NCBI GenBank assembly: GCA_023375785.1
Contig: SZWC01000093.1
Span: forward strand, 36,593 to 100,592
Reading direction: 5' to 3'
Length of the DNA: 64,000 nt
Origin: Penium margaritaceum
Lineage: Eukaryota > Streptophyta > Zygnematophyceae > Desmidiales > Peniaceae
Made by a program: the position numbers and the translations under genes. The stretch's first letter is position 1. Each line of letters opens with the position of its first letter. Under the pieces are notes generated by a model, which had not been told where the DNA came from, ran no database searches, and saw nothing but the letters and a program-made list of their open reading frames with translations. Shown here piece by piece: positions 1 through 10,200 of the stretch.

Positions 1-443
1 TAGCAAGTACAAAGACCTTCAATATGTAGTGGCACAGTGTGGCTACCATGCACAGTGACCAACCAAAGTATGCATATGTCACTGACCATGACCAAAGAAT
101 TTCACTTCATGTGGTCAACGTTGACAACTCACAACAAGAGTCACAGATAGTCAGAGGGGGTAACAATGGTTTGGGAACACTAGCTATCAACTAGAAAGCA
201 CAAAGACCTTCAATACGTAGTGACACGGCGTGGCAACCATGTACAGTGACAAACCAAAGTAGGCATATGCCACTAACCATGACCAAAAGAATTTCACAGT
301 GTGTGGTCAACGTTGAAAACTCATAACACGAGTCACAAATGGTCAGAGGGGGAAACAATGGGTTGGGAACACTAGTTATCAACTAGCATGTACAAAGACC
401 TTCAACAAGTAGTGGCACGGTGTGGCTAGCGTGCACAGTGACC
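1..443 (+). repeat. Satellite S2 array, plus orientation (left remnant)
   Basis: Two and a half ~190-bp S2 monomers, in the subtype order f, a, b that is also seen at 59475-64000. Signature pieces are GAGTCACAGATAGTCAGAGG (subtype f/a boundary), GCTATCAACTAGAAAGCAC (a) and CAATGGGTTGGGAACACTAG (b). The b monomer is cut after CACAGTGACC at 443, where unrelated retroelement sequence begins. No coding capacity is supported; the 63-residue reading frame on the minus strand is a satellite by-product. Confidence 0.9.
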
Positions 444-653
444 GGTGGATTATACCGCCACCCATGGCGGGTACCAGATTCCACCCCCAAAACACCCGAT
501 TTTCGGGCTAGGCTAACTTTCTGAATACTCACTCAAATCGAGTGATTCAAAGCTCGATCCTGCATGGAACATTCCAAGGAATCCAAAGCTAAAGTTAGAT
601 CAGGTGTTTGACCACTCTTCAGTGGTCAAACCAGTGAGTACACTCAACGGCAC
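444..653. other. Hairpin-rich non-satellite segment at the retroelement/S2 boundary
   Basis: This 210-bp piece joins S2 to the integrase-coding remnant. It holds several short foldbacks: CCGCCA/TGGCGG (455-470), CCCGA/TCGGG (495-507), CACTC/GAGTG with a 5-nt loop, and a perfect 11-bp stem GTTTGACCACT with a 4-nt loop at 606-631. It lies 3' of the integrase on the element's coding strand, so it could be a 3' untranslated or degenerate LTR piece. I find no second LTR copy to prove that. Nothing else is recognised here. Confidence 0.5.
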
Positions 654-1407
654 TCATGGCAGGGGGCACACCATGTCAATAACGATGTCTTCCAGCTGCT
701 CATCCCAGGGCGCACTGTCATCCGACAACTTCCGCATTGTCTGCGTGATTTCCCCATGCATACGCTCGACCTGGCCTTGCGCCTTCGGCCGATATGGCAC
801 CCCATTCTCAACCTCAATGTTGAAGTACGCTGCCACCTCGGCGAAATTCCCTCTGAAGTGCGAGCCATTGTCGCACTGAATGATTCTGCAGCCACCTCCG
901 CAATATATCACCTCTTCCTTCAGGAATGCTGCGACGTGTGCTGCTTCTGCCTTGGGTGCCAGCCGAGCCATGATCAACTTGGTCATGTGGTCGATGCCAA
1001 GAATCCACTGAACGTTGCCGCGTTGGGTGGTGTGGAGGGGACCATAAACGTCGATAACAACCCGCTCCATTGGTGCACCGAGGCGGGCGCACACGAAACT
1101 GGGCTGGTCCGTTGGCGAGGGTGATGGTAGAGGCAAGTCCCGCACGTGGCGACGGCCTCCCCAATTTTCTTCTTCAGTGCCACCAGTAGACATGTGGGAC
1201 GAGATTCTCATAGACGGTGGCGGAACGGGCATGCATTCGGTCGTGTTCTTGCATGACGATTCTGTCCCGGAGCACCACCAGAGTGCACCAGCGCAATGGG
1301 TACGCACCGTCCTCACGCCTCCAGAGCCGCCCCTGCAGCCACACATACTTGTCGAGTGTGGCTTTGGCATCGGAGCGGACATGGGCGTCTGGGTAAATGT
1401 CCGTCAT
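654..1407 (-). pseudogene. Retroviral-type integrase (zinc-binding and DDE core), frameshifted
   Basis: Integrase inserts element cDNA into host DNA. The catalytic core is readable in one frame from about 1100 down to 654. The acidic triad is visible: Asp in VVIDVYGPL (codon 1050-1052), Asp in QCDNGSHF (870-872) and Glu in GQVERMHG (765-767). Spacing is D-x59-D-x34-E, close to the Ty3/gypsy pattern. Upstream, a His-containing segment (DRMHARSATVYENLVPH) and a Cys pair (ATCGTC) look like an HHCC zinc finger, but they fall in two other frames, so at least two frameshifts separate the domains. The C-terminal part is missing or unrecognised beyond 654. The triad itself is intact although the gene is not. 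The N-terminal side continues in frame from the Ser/Pro-rich stretch. Confidence 0.85.
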
Positions 1408-2118
1408 AGTGCGCCTACCGGAGAGGACCTGGGCCCGTGCCCAATCGGACCACTCGTATGTTTTGACTGGTGGCTCCTGTTACCAGTGCTCCAAGACGCC
1501 CCCGGACGCCAGAGCCAGAAGGAGGCCTTGCATTTCCTCGAAGGTCTCCGGTGGTGGCGGCGCTCGTCCACCTGCAGACTTGGCCTGGTACTGCTCGTCA
1601 CCTGCCGCTGGCAGAAGAGTGTCAGTCCGCATGTGCCTGGAGGAGCTGCGTGTGATGGTTGGAGCTGCCGTGCTTGTGGAGGTCGTGGTGACCGGACGCC
1701 GGATGCGGGAGGAGGTTCGCCGCGCTGAGGTCCGAGGCATGACAGGTGCCCCATCAACCAATGGCATGTGGTCCCCAGCAGGGGTAACTCCTACATGCGC
1801 TGACTCAGAGATGGTGGGTGGATTATCCACCGGAGCAGGTGTCTCCCTTGGCAATTGGGCGACTCTTGGGGGGGAGGGGAGGCCGGTGCAGCCCCCGTTT
1901 TGCCTCGGGACGCCGGATGATCTACCGGCAGCGCTTCTGCCAGGGATGCCGATGTCGCTCGAGCAGGCGGTGAGGAGGGAGGAGAGGGTGGGCGGGGAAG
2001 AGGACCAAAGACCGGAAGCACAATTAAAGTTTCGCTTCAGAGAGGAGGGGAGGAAGGTGGGAAGGAAGAGAGAGAAGCCGGGGGATGATCCACCGAAGGC
2101 GACGAAGTCGCGGGGCAT
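1408..2118 (-). pseudogene. Ser/Pro/Thr-rich polyprotein linker upstream of integrase
   Basis: A 212-codon open stretch (2118-1480) rich in Ser, Pro, Thr and Arg runs, after one stop near 1480, in the same frame into the zinc-binding part of the integrase (1407-1174). The continuity suggests it was the segment of the polyprotein preceding integrase. I recognise no domain. Overlapping frames on both strands are also open here, which is expected of GC-rich decayed DNA. Its frame differs from that of the helical region upstream (2037-3743), so a frameshift lies around 2040-2110. Confidence 0.5.
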
Positions 2119-3743
2119 GTGGCCGTTGTAACAATGGGCGTCGCAGGCCGAGGGTACGCAGGATCCGTGGCGCTCTCCCCTTGAGGGGATGTTGAGGGAT
2201 GAAGGGCGTGCATCGAGAGTGGGGTGGCAGTCGACACTGGACGGTCAGTTGAGGAAGGCTCCTCACGGTCGTGGGATGATTCTTTGCCGTTGGTTCCCAA
2301 GTCAGACGGCAAAGAGGGTGAACAGAGCCACTGATAGTGGAGCCAGCGCATGAGCTCCAGAAGTGCCATCCCGTCACGAGGGTCGGCTGTCCGTACTGAA
2401 AAGATGGCTGTGAGGCCCGCATGGTCCTCCCTATTTGCCTCCACGTGTTGGTATGAGGCCCGCAGCATGATCTCGCGTCGAACAAAAGAATACAGGTTCG
2501 CAGTGGGAGAACCTTGCTGGCGATACTACACCGCCCAGACGAGAAAGCATCGGAAAGCCCGCGCATCGCGGTGGAGAGAAAGGTCGAGGGGGTAGAGGAA
2601 GCGGAGGAAGTCATGATGGTGCAGATGGAAACTCAATCCCAGGAACGGAAGAAGGTTAGGCTGGGTTAATTCTGGATGAGTGGGGATCATGGTCTAGCGT
2701 ATGAAGCAGCGGAAGGCCGCTAGTCCGGCAGCAGTGGTAAAGTCCAGCGGATAGAGATACCTTAACTCGTCCATGTACTCGTCCCACTCGTCATACAGCC
2801 TGTGCACGGCACTTGTAATGAGCATGCGGGCCATGTTGCGGATCAATTGCTGTTGTATGTACTGTTTGCTTTCATCGATGAGCTGTTTGGCCTAATCAAC
2901 CAGCGTGTACAGGGTTCGGTATTGTTGGGAGACATCCTCACGGAGAGCCAGGACCCTCTCCCGCTGCTGCGACATATCTAGCAGTCTTTCACGATCGGCT
3001 GTCCACTCCTCCTCACACTCGGTTCGCAGCTGCTGCAGATATGGCAGCTGTGCCTCGAGTTGCTGTAGCCCTAGAGTTAAGCAAGCCGTCTCTGCACATG
3101 CCGCCCGGAGGCTTTGGCCCAACTATGCTTGTTGGCCAATAAGACGCTGCCCTTCCGCTGCGGGTGGCTCATCACCTGTATCCACAGCCTTGTTCCATTC
3201 ATCCTGTAGGCACCACACTTCTTGTAGCCTCACTTGGATTGTTGCTGCTCGAGCTTCTTGGTCCTGAATGCGCTGCTATCTGTCAGTGCGGGCAGACTCG
3301 CACGTAGCGAGGGCTTTCCTCACGTTAGCCAGGTTGGCGGCAGAGCTGCGCACATGTTCCTCGTGCACCCTCAGCCACGTCCTGTGCTGCTCCCAGAGTC
3401 TCTCTACTCTGCCTGCCCATGCTCGGTTCTGGGTGATGTGAAGCGCGAATGCTTGCCACAGCGCCTCGTTACTATGGGGGTCAGGTACATCCGGTGAGGG
3501 TGGGGGTGTCGGGCGGTGATCGTCCATGCGCAAGGTGTGGAGAAGGTCTTCCGCCTCCGCCATACTGAGAAACGCTGCTAGCGCGCGGGCTTCGAACTCA
3601 GAGGTAGCAGCAGCGTTCGCCGTGCGTTCAGCAAGTCAGTACTCGTATCGTGCCCAGTCGGTGTCGGCCATGTCTGGCATGGAGCTCGTGGTGTCCGTCT
3701 GTCACCGTTCTCCAACAGTGGTCACGTAGTGGGTGTTGTCCAT
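2037..3743 (-). pseudogene. Gag-like long helical / coiled-coil region
   Basis: One frame stays mostly open from a Met codon at 3743 to about 2037, broken by several in-frame stops (for example near 3628, 3276, 3123 and 2892). Roughly 570 random codons would carry many more. Residues 60-300 or so are rich in Glu, Gln, Arg, Leu and Ala with long stretches free of Pro and Gly, such as QLEAQLPYLQQLRTECEEEW, and should form helices or coiled coils. The C-terminal third turns Ser/Pro/His-rich. That layout fits a capsid-like Gag, but no CCHC zinc knuckle is visible and I cannot confirm homology. Its position between a protease-like domain and integrase is not where Gag normally lies. Confidence 0.5.
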
Positions 3744-4211
3744 AGTGTTCAGAACTGTGGTTGTCTCTGTCGTTGACTGTCGACTGCGTAAAGGGTGTGA
3801 ACTTCGGGAGTGAGAATTTGAGGGCTGCCGTCGAGATCCGCGAGACACCGCCCGAGCGATCCGGGGCGGCTGGGCGGGATGAGCGTGCCGCTGTCGTCGT
3901 GGGAGGGCGAGGGGCATGTCGGGTTCCAGGTTATGTCAATGTGTGGGACGCTCATCACTAATCCCCCGCGATCGCGTGGAGACACGTTCTTGTAAGAAGA
4001 CGATGTCCTCCTAAGTTCCCGCCAACGTTTGCATGCGTCGTGTGGTGCGGGCATGCACCTCCGTCGAATACGGTGCATGATCCTCCGGAGAGTCGCTGCT
4101 ATCCATGGACGATGCCGGTGCGTCAGCGACGATCTTCGTGAAGCGTGCTCCGGTGGATTGATCGCCCGCATGCGCTGGGCGGCTGGTGGGAGGGGCCTGC
4201 CCCGTCAGCAA
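3744..4211 (-). pseudogene. Unassigned coding-like stretch between protease and helical region
   Basis: Two overlapping minus-strand frames are open across this interval. One (4171-3749, 140 codons) is basic and Pro-rich at its end; the other is in frame with both the protease above and the helical region below and contains two stops. It could be the tail of the protease polyprotein, an untranslated leader of the following gag-like frame, or a join between two element copies. No domain recognised. Confidence 0.35.
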
Positions 4212-5110
4212 TCAAGCGTGTCGCTCATGTGGCACTTCCGTTGGTTCAAATTGAAGCGGGACATATGGCGCCCCGTCATCATTGTGCAACGTGATGCATT
4301 TTCCCCCGAGCAAATTTATCACGTCGCATGGCGTCAACCAGTCGTTCGCGAGGAGGACATCGTACGTGGACGTTTCACATAATTGGACCAGCAAGCTCCC
4401 GTGAATATTTCCGACCTGAAGGGGAAAGAAATCAATCTGTCCCTCGGATTGGGTGATCTCCCATCCCGCGGTGTCGAAACATAGGTCGACGGGTCGAATG
4501 AGGTTCGACCAATTGAGCCGCTGGATGACGCGCATGGCCATCGTGGTATGTGTCGCCACAGTATCCAAGATAGCGACAAATTTCACGCCGGCGATCCAGA
4601 CAGAGCAGGAGATCACTGTACAGATGTACTCCGGCAATGGTTGGCGGCATAGGGTCATGCGTTGCCATGCAAGGGCTCCCGCATCGAGAATGTCATGAAC
4701 GACCCGCCGAGTTTCATCGACACGATCCCTCATCATGTAGTGACCTGGCGACTCGAGCCAACAGCTCACCATCCACCCGGATGGTGCCAGCGTAGTGTTA
4801 ATCTCTCCAAAGAAGGTCTCAAGTTGTGTAATTTACCCCGGCACATGAGTAAGGACTCCCATCCAAAGCAGCGCGAGCTGGGTTCGGTCAAATAATTGCC
4901 GGATGGCGTCCGCCACCGATGGACGGACCGCACTTTGTGGCGTCACAACTGGCAGGGTTACAACTGGCTGGGTCCGTGCCGCGGGTTGTGGGACAGGGTC
5001 GCATTGCATGCCGCGGAGCCAATCCCCGTATTCCTTGTGCATCCATCCCGGCGCATCCTTGAAGAGATCCGTTCGACGCCGCACATTGAGGTGGCCAATG
5101 TCCGTGTTGT
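4212..5110 (-). pseudogene. Linker plus retropepsin-like aspartic protease with altered active site
   Basis: The frame from about 5110 to 4212 is continuous except for one stop near 4833. The first ~100 codons are a Pro/Gln-rich linker. The second part resembles a Ty3/gypsy retropepsin: the flap-side motif VAILDTVATHT carries the catalytic triplet as D-T-V (codons 4557-4565) instead of D-T-G, and DVLLANDWL downstream matches the usual (D/N)xxLGxDWL strand-turn. Retropepsins cut the Gag-Pol polyprotein and act as dimers. The Gly-to-Val change would be expected to inactivate it. The domain lies downstream of RNase H, contrary to the standard order. It enters from the RNase H frame through a frameshift near 5110. 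Confidence 0.65.
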
Positions 5111-6757
5111 AATGAGGAAACCCTCAAGAGGATATGCCCAGCGGTATTCCTTGACGGTGAGATCGTGTGCCTGACCCTGAATCAGGACATTTCCACCAGG
5201 AGGGGGCTCGTCCGGAGGTGGTCCACCTCCGTATGAAGGTGTATCGTGGGAGCCGTGGTCCTTCCACCCTTCACATGGTAATCGGCTAAGAGAATCTGCA
5301 TTACAGTTCGCAAATGCCGGCTGATATTTGATCGTGAGATTGTACCCTTGTAGAAGTAGGGCCCATTTGCCGAGAATTCCTTGGTGGTTTTGCGTTGTAA
5401 GCAGCCATTGGAGGGCCTGATGATCGGTGAGGATGGTGAAGGGTCTCCCATTCTTCACGTAGTCTATGTAGAACTCAATGGCCCACAAGACTGCTAGGCA
5501 TTATCCTTTCATAGGAGGATACTTAGCTTCTGCGTCGTTGAGCGTACGGCTGCCGTAGCAGACCACCCTCATCATGCACTCATCTCCGCATTGAGACAGG
5601 ATAACCCCAATACCGTCCTGTGAGAAGTCCGTTGTGATGACGAACGGCAGGTTGAAGTTCGGTAATTCCGGCATCGGCACCGTGATGAGGTGGTGCTTGA
5701 TCTCGACCCATGCGAGCTGACAGGCCTCCATCCACTCAAAGGGTTCACCTTGGTGAGTGAGGCGTTGCAAAGGACGAACAATCTTTGCATGGTAACAGAC
5801 GAACTTGCGGTAGAAGCTCATGAATACCAGGAAGATATTGACCTGGGATGATGTAATTGGGTGCTTCTACTCATACACAACTGCAATATTGGCAGGGTCT
5901 ATGGATATCCCTTGTACACTGATGATAAATCTCAATAACTCCATGCTATCCGCCCCAATGACACACTTGGAGGCTTTCACACGAAGATTTGCAGAGCGTA
6001 GGGCCGAAAACACGGCATCCAGTGAAGCCATCAGCTCTTGGAAGCTGAACGCAACGACCATGACGTCATCCACGTAACAGCATGCATTGGGAACATCGCG
6101 TAGCACTTGATACATCACCCGTTGAAATGTAGCACTTGCATTGCGCAACCCGAAGGGCATACGGGTGAAGGCTTAGAGCCCGTCCGGGGTGATGAAGGCT
6201 GTCTTCAGCATAGAGTTTTGATCCATAAGAATAGTGAGGAAAGCACATTTGACGTCAAGATTGGTGAACCAGCTCCTTCCACACTCTCGTTCTTGGATGT
6301 CGACGATGAGCGGCATGGGGTAAGCGTCCTCAACGGTGACCTTGTTGAGGTGACGGAAGTAGACACAGACCCGTTTTGTGCCATCTGGTTTCCCCACGAT
6401 CACCATATTGGAGCGCCATGGACTTTCCACTTCGACAATCACGTCTTGCTCCTTTAGTTCACATTGGCCTTCATTAATGATGTCCTTCTACACCTGGAGC
6501 AGGCGACAAGCCTTCTATTTATGTGCAGGTGTGTCTCCTGTGTTAATGACAAGGACCGTGTCAACTGCTCCGATCTCCGTTGACTTACCTGCAAATACTT
6601 CTTCATGGTACGTGAGAAGCTCCTTGACTTCTTGCCTCTGCTCCTCTGTCAGGTGCTCATGGAGCACGTGTTCCCATCGTTGGGAATATGGGACTATGGG
6701 TGGTGGCGGCTCTTCATCCCCCACCAGATCAGCCCCAAGATCAGGGTCGGATCCCAA
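4958..6757 (-). pseudogene. Reverse transcriptase and RNase H (Ty3/gypsy type), multiple stops
   Basis: A single frame of about 600 codons copies element RNA into DNA and degrades the RNA template in intact relatives. Visible landmarks in order: the pre-RT segment ending GAVDTVLVINTGDTPAHK; SPWRSNMVIVGKPDGTKR; NLDVKCAF with the first catalytic Asp; MPFGLRNASATFQ; CCYVDDVMV with the YVDD active site at 6065-6076; MSFYRKF in the thumb; TTDFSQDGIGVILSQ and TDHQALQWLL of RNase H; and NADSLSRLP at its end. Five in-frame stops lie near 6514, 6481, 6172, 5866 and 5500. The RNase H position normally Glu-x-Glu before CLAVLWA reads Lys-Gly-stop, so a catalytic Glu is probably lost too. Several stops are one base from the residue expected in the family (Trp, Tyr, Glu). 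Confidence 0.92.
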
Positions 6758-7206
6758 TAGTCATAGAACTGTAGGTTGAAATTGCGGGAACCTCCTGGTG
6801 TGATGGTGAAGGCATTTGCTTGGCACAGAGGGAGCTCGTCATCTAGGCGCAGCCAAGCGATGTCACTCATTGGTTCTTCGTCTGAGTCTTCCGAATTAAC
6901 ATCTTCACAGAGGGCAGTATCGCTGTCACACACCAGCATCTTCCCTTTGCACTTCGCCTCCCTTGTATGATCATCAGGGACCATTGGTTGCGTAGTCATC
7001 GGCACAAGTGGGCGGTCTACCTCCTGAGGAGGCTCTGACTGAGCTTAGGTGATCGGTGCCTGGCTGAGGACAGTGGGGTGGCCGCCTATCGTGGGGAGGA
7101 ACAGCCATCTGGGGGATTCTGCCGACGGCTTGGGTATCGGGCCCATGGGGAGCTGCGGTCGATCATCCGTCGGAGTAGCTTGAGCTCGTTCAGGGCATGG
7201 CTGCTT
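6694..7206 (-). pseudogene. Acidic / Pro-rich leader upstream of reverse transcriptase
   Basis: A frame from about 7206 to 6694 with one stop near 7045. The first part is Pro-rich (PQLPMGPIPKPSAESPRW); the second is acidic (CEDVNSEDSDEEPMSD) and ends in a short hydrophobic segment. It is in a different frame from the RT that starts at 6757, so either a frameshift or a natural overlap lies there. It probably corresponds to the region between protease and RT in a normal element. The polyprotein is cut at its 5' side by S1 at about 7208, so no Gag or protease precedes RT here. Confidence 0.5.
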
Positions 7207-7208
7207 GG

Positions 7209-10200
7209 GTGTGACTTTGACTTCTATTGACCATAACACAAGTCAGCTACGGTCAGAGTGTCGAATCACAATGCAGATGTACTAGGCATGATCTTGCAGG
7301 TGTAAACAAGGTAGAACACTGGTGGCTGGGTGTGGCTATTGTACGCAGTGCCTTCACAAAGTTGGCATGTGCCACTGACCGTGACCACAAAGTTTACCAG
7401 GTGACTTTAACCTCTACGAATCGTAACACGAGTCAGCCACAGTCAGAGTGCCCAATCACAGTTCAGATGTACTAGGCATGACCTTGCTGGTGTAAACATG
7501 GTAAAACACCAGTGACTTGGCACGGCTATTGTCCGCAATGCCTTTACAAAGTTGGCATGTACCACTGACCATGACCACAAAGTTTACCAAGTGACTTTAA
7601 CTTCTACGAATCGTAACACAAGTCAACGATAGTCGGAGTGCCCAACCACAACTCAGATGTACTAGGCATGACCATGCAGGTATAAACAAGCTAAAAAAAC
7701 CGGTGGCTTGGCACGGCTATTGTGCGCAATGCCTTGACAAAGTTGGCATGTGCCACTGAACATGACCACAAAGTTAACCAAGTACCTTAAACGGCTACGA
7801 ATCATAACACGAGTCAGCCACGATCAGAGTGTCCAATCACAAAGCAGATGTACTGGGCATGATCTAGCAGGTACAAACAAGGTAGAATACTGGTAGCTCG
7901 GTGTGGCTGTTGTGCGCAATGCCTTGACAAAGTTTGCATGTGCCACTGACCATGACCACAAATGTATCCAAGTGACTTTTACTCCTATTGATCATAACAC
8001 GAGTCAGCCACGATCAGAGTGTCCAACCACAGTGCACATGTACTGGGCATGATCTTGCAGGTATGAACAAGGTAGAATATTGGTGGCTCGGTGTGGCTAA
8101 TGTGTGTAATTCCTTGACAAAGTTGGCATGTGGCACTGACCATGACCACAAATGTATCCAAGTGACTTTTTCTTCTATTGATCATAACACAAGTCAGTCA
8201 CGGTCAAAGTGTCCAATCAAAGTGCAGATGTACTTGGCATGATCTTGCAGGTGCAATCAAGGTAGAATACTGGTACCTCGGTGTGGCCATTGTGCGCAAT
8301 GCCTTGACAAAGTTCGCATGTGCCACTGACCATGACCACAAAGTTTACCAAGTGACTTTAACTTCTACGAATCATAACACGAGTCAGCCACGGTCAGAGT
8401 GTGTAATCACAGTGCAGATGTACTAGGCATAATCCTGCAGGTGCAAACAATGTATAATACTGGTGGCATGGCACGGCTATTGTGCGCAATGCCTATACAA
8501 AGTTGGCATGTGCCATTGACCATGATCACAAAGTTTAGCAAGTACCTTAAACAGCTATGAATCATAACACGAGTCAGCCACGGTCAGAGTGTCCAATCAC
8601 AGTGAAGATATACTGGGCATGACCTTGAAGGTATAAACAAGGTAGAATACTGGTTGCTCCGCGTGGCTATTGTGCGTAATGCCTTGACAAAGTTGACATG
8701 TGCCACTGACCATGACCACAAAGTTTACCTAGTGACTTCAACGTCTACGAATCGTAACAGGAGTTTTCCACAGTCAGAGTTCCCATTCACAGTGCACATC
8801 TCATATGCATGACATTACAGGTATAAACAAGGTTAAAAACCGGTGGCTTGGCACGGCTATTGTGCGCAATGCCTTGACAAAGTTGGCATGTGCAACTGAC
8901 CATGACCACAAAGTTTACCAAGTACCTTAAACAGATATGAATCATAACACGAGTAAGCCACAGTCAGAGTGTCCAATCACAGTACATATATACTGGGCAT
9001 GACCTTGCAGGTACAAACAAGGTAGAATACAATAGGCTTGGTGTAGCTATTGTGCGCAGTGCCTTGAAAGAATTGGCATCTGCCACTGACCATGACCACA
9101 AATATATCCAAGTGATTTTTAAATCTATTGATCATAACACGCGTCAGCCACGGTCAGAGTGTCCAATCACAGTGAAGATATACTAGGCATGATCTTGCAG
9201 GTGCAAACAAGGTAGAATATCAGTGGCTCCGTGTGGCTTTTGTGCGCAATGCCTTGTCAAAGTTGGCATGTACCACTGACCATAACCACAAGTGTATCCG
9301 AGTGAGTTTTTCTTCTATTGATCATAACACGAGTCAGCCACGGTCAGAGTGTCCAATCACAGTGCAGATATACTAGGCATGACCTTGCAGGTATAAACAA
9401 GGTAGAATACTGGTGGCTCGGTGTGGCTATTGTGCGCAATGCCTTGACAAAGTTGGCATGTGCCACTGAATATGACCACAAATGTATCCAAGTGACTTTA
9501 ACTTCTATTGATCATAACACGAGTCAGCCAAGGTCAGAGTGTGCAATCACAGTGCAGATGTACTAGGCATGATCTTGCAAGTTCAAACAAGGTAGAATAC
9601 TGGTGGCTCGATGTGGCTATTGTGCGCAATGCCTTGACAAAGTTGGCATGAGCCACTGACCACGATAACAAATATTTACCAAGTGACTTTGCAAGTATAC
9701 AAAAGGTAAAAAGCCGGTGGCTTGGCACGGCTATTGTGCGCAATGCCTTGACTATGTTGGCATGTGCCACTGACCATGACCACAACGTTTACCATGTGAC
9801 TTTAACTTCTACGAATCACAACACGAGTCAGCCACTGTCACAGTGTCCAATCATATTGCACATCTGATATGCATGATGTTGCTGGTATAAGAAGGTGAAA
9901 AACCGGTGGCTTGGCACGGCTATTGTGCGCAATGCCTTGACAAAGTTGGCATGTGCCACTGACTATGACCACAAAGTTTACCAAGTACATTAAACGGCTA
10001 TGAATTATAACACGAGTCAGCCACGGTCAGAGTGTCCAATCACAGTGCAGATATACTGGGCATGACCTTATAGGTTTAAACAACGTAGAATACTGGTAGC
10101 TCGGGTTGGCTATTGTGCTCAATGCATTGACAAAGTTGGTATGTGCCACTGACCATGACCACAAATGTATCCAAGGGACGTCTACGACTATTGATCATAA

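Larger units (their letters stand above)
444..7208 (-). mobile_element. Degenerate Ty3/gypsy-type LTR retrotransposon or mosaic of elements
   Basis: A 6.8-kb minus-strand coding relic lies between S2 (left) and S1 (right). From its 5' end (7208) to its 3' end (444) it shows an acidic/Pro-rich leader, reverse transcriptase, RNase H, a linker with a retropepsin-like domain, a long helical Gln/Glu/Arg-rich region, a Ser/Pro-rich stretch and an integrase. All parts point the same way. Stops are few compared with random DNA but are spread through all parts, and frames change several times, so the copy is dead. No flanking LTR pair or target duplication is visible. The domain order differs from the usual gag-PR-RT-RH-INT; either rearrangement between related copies or an unusual lineage could explain that. 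Base composition is clearly richer in GC than the satellites. Confidence 0.85.

Noticed and set aside
4958-6757. Stop-codon reassignment (for example TAG/TAA as Gln) to explain internal stops in the RT frame
   Set aside because: The stops fall where the family has different residues (Trp, Tyr, Glu) instead of one, and frameshifts and an altered protease site also occur, so decay explains them better.
444-7208. Full-length element with two LTRs and target duplication
   Set aside because: The ends at 444 and 7208 share no repeat, the flanks are two different satellites (S2 and S1), and the order of domains is abnormal.
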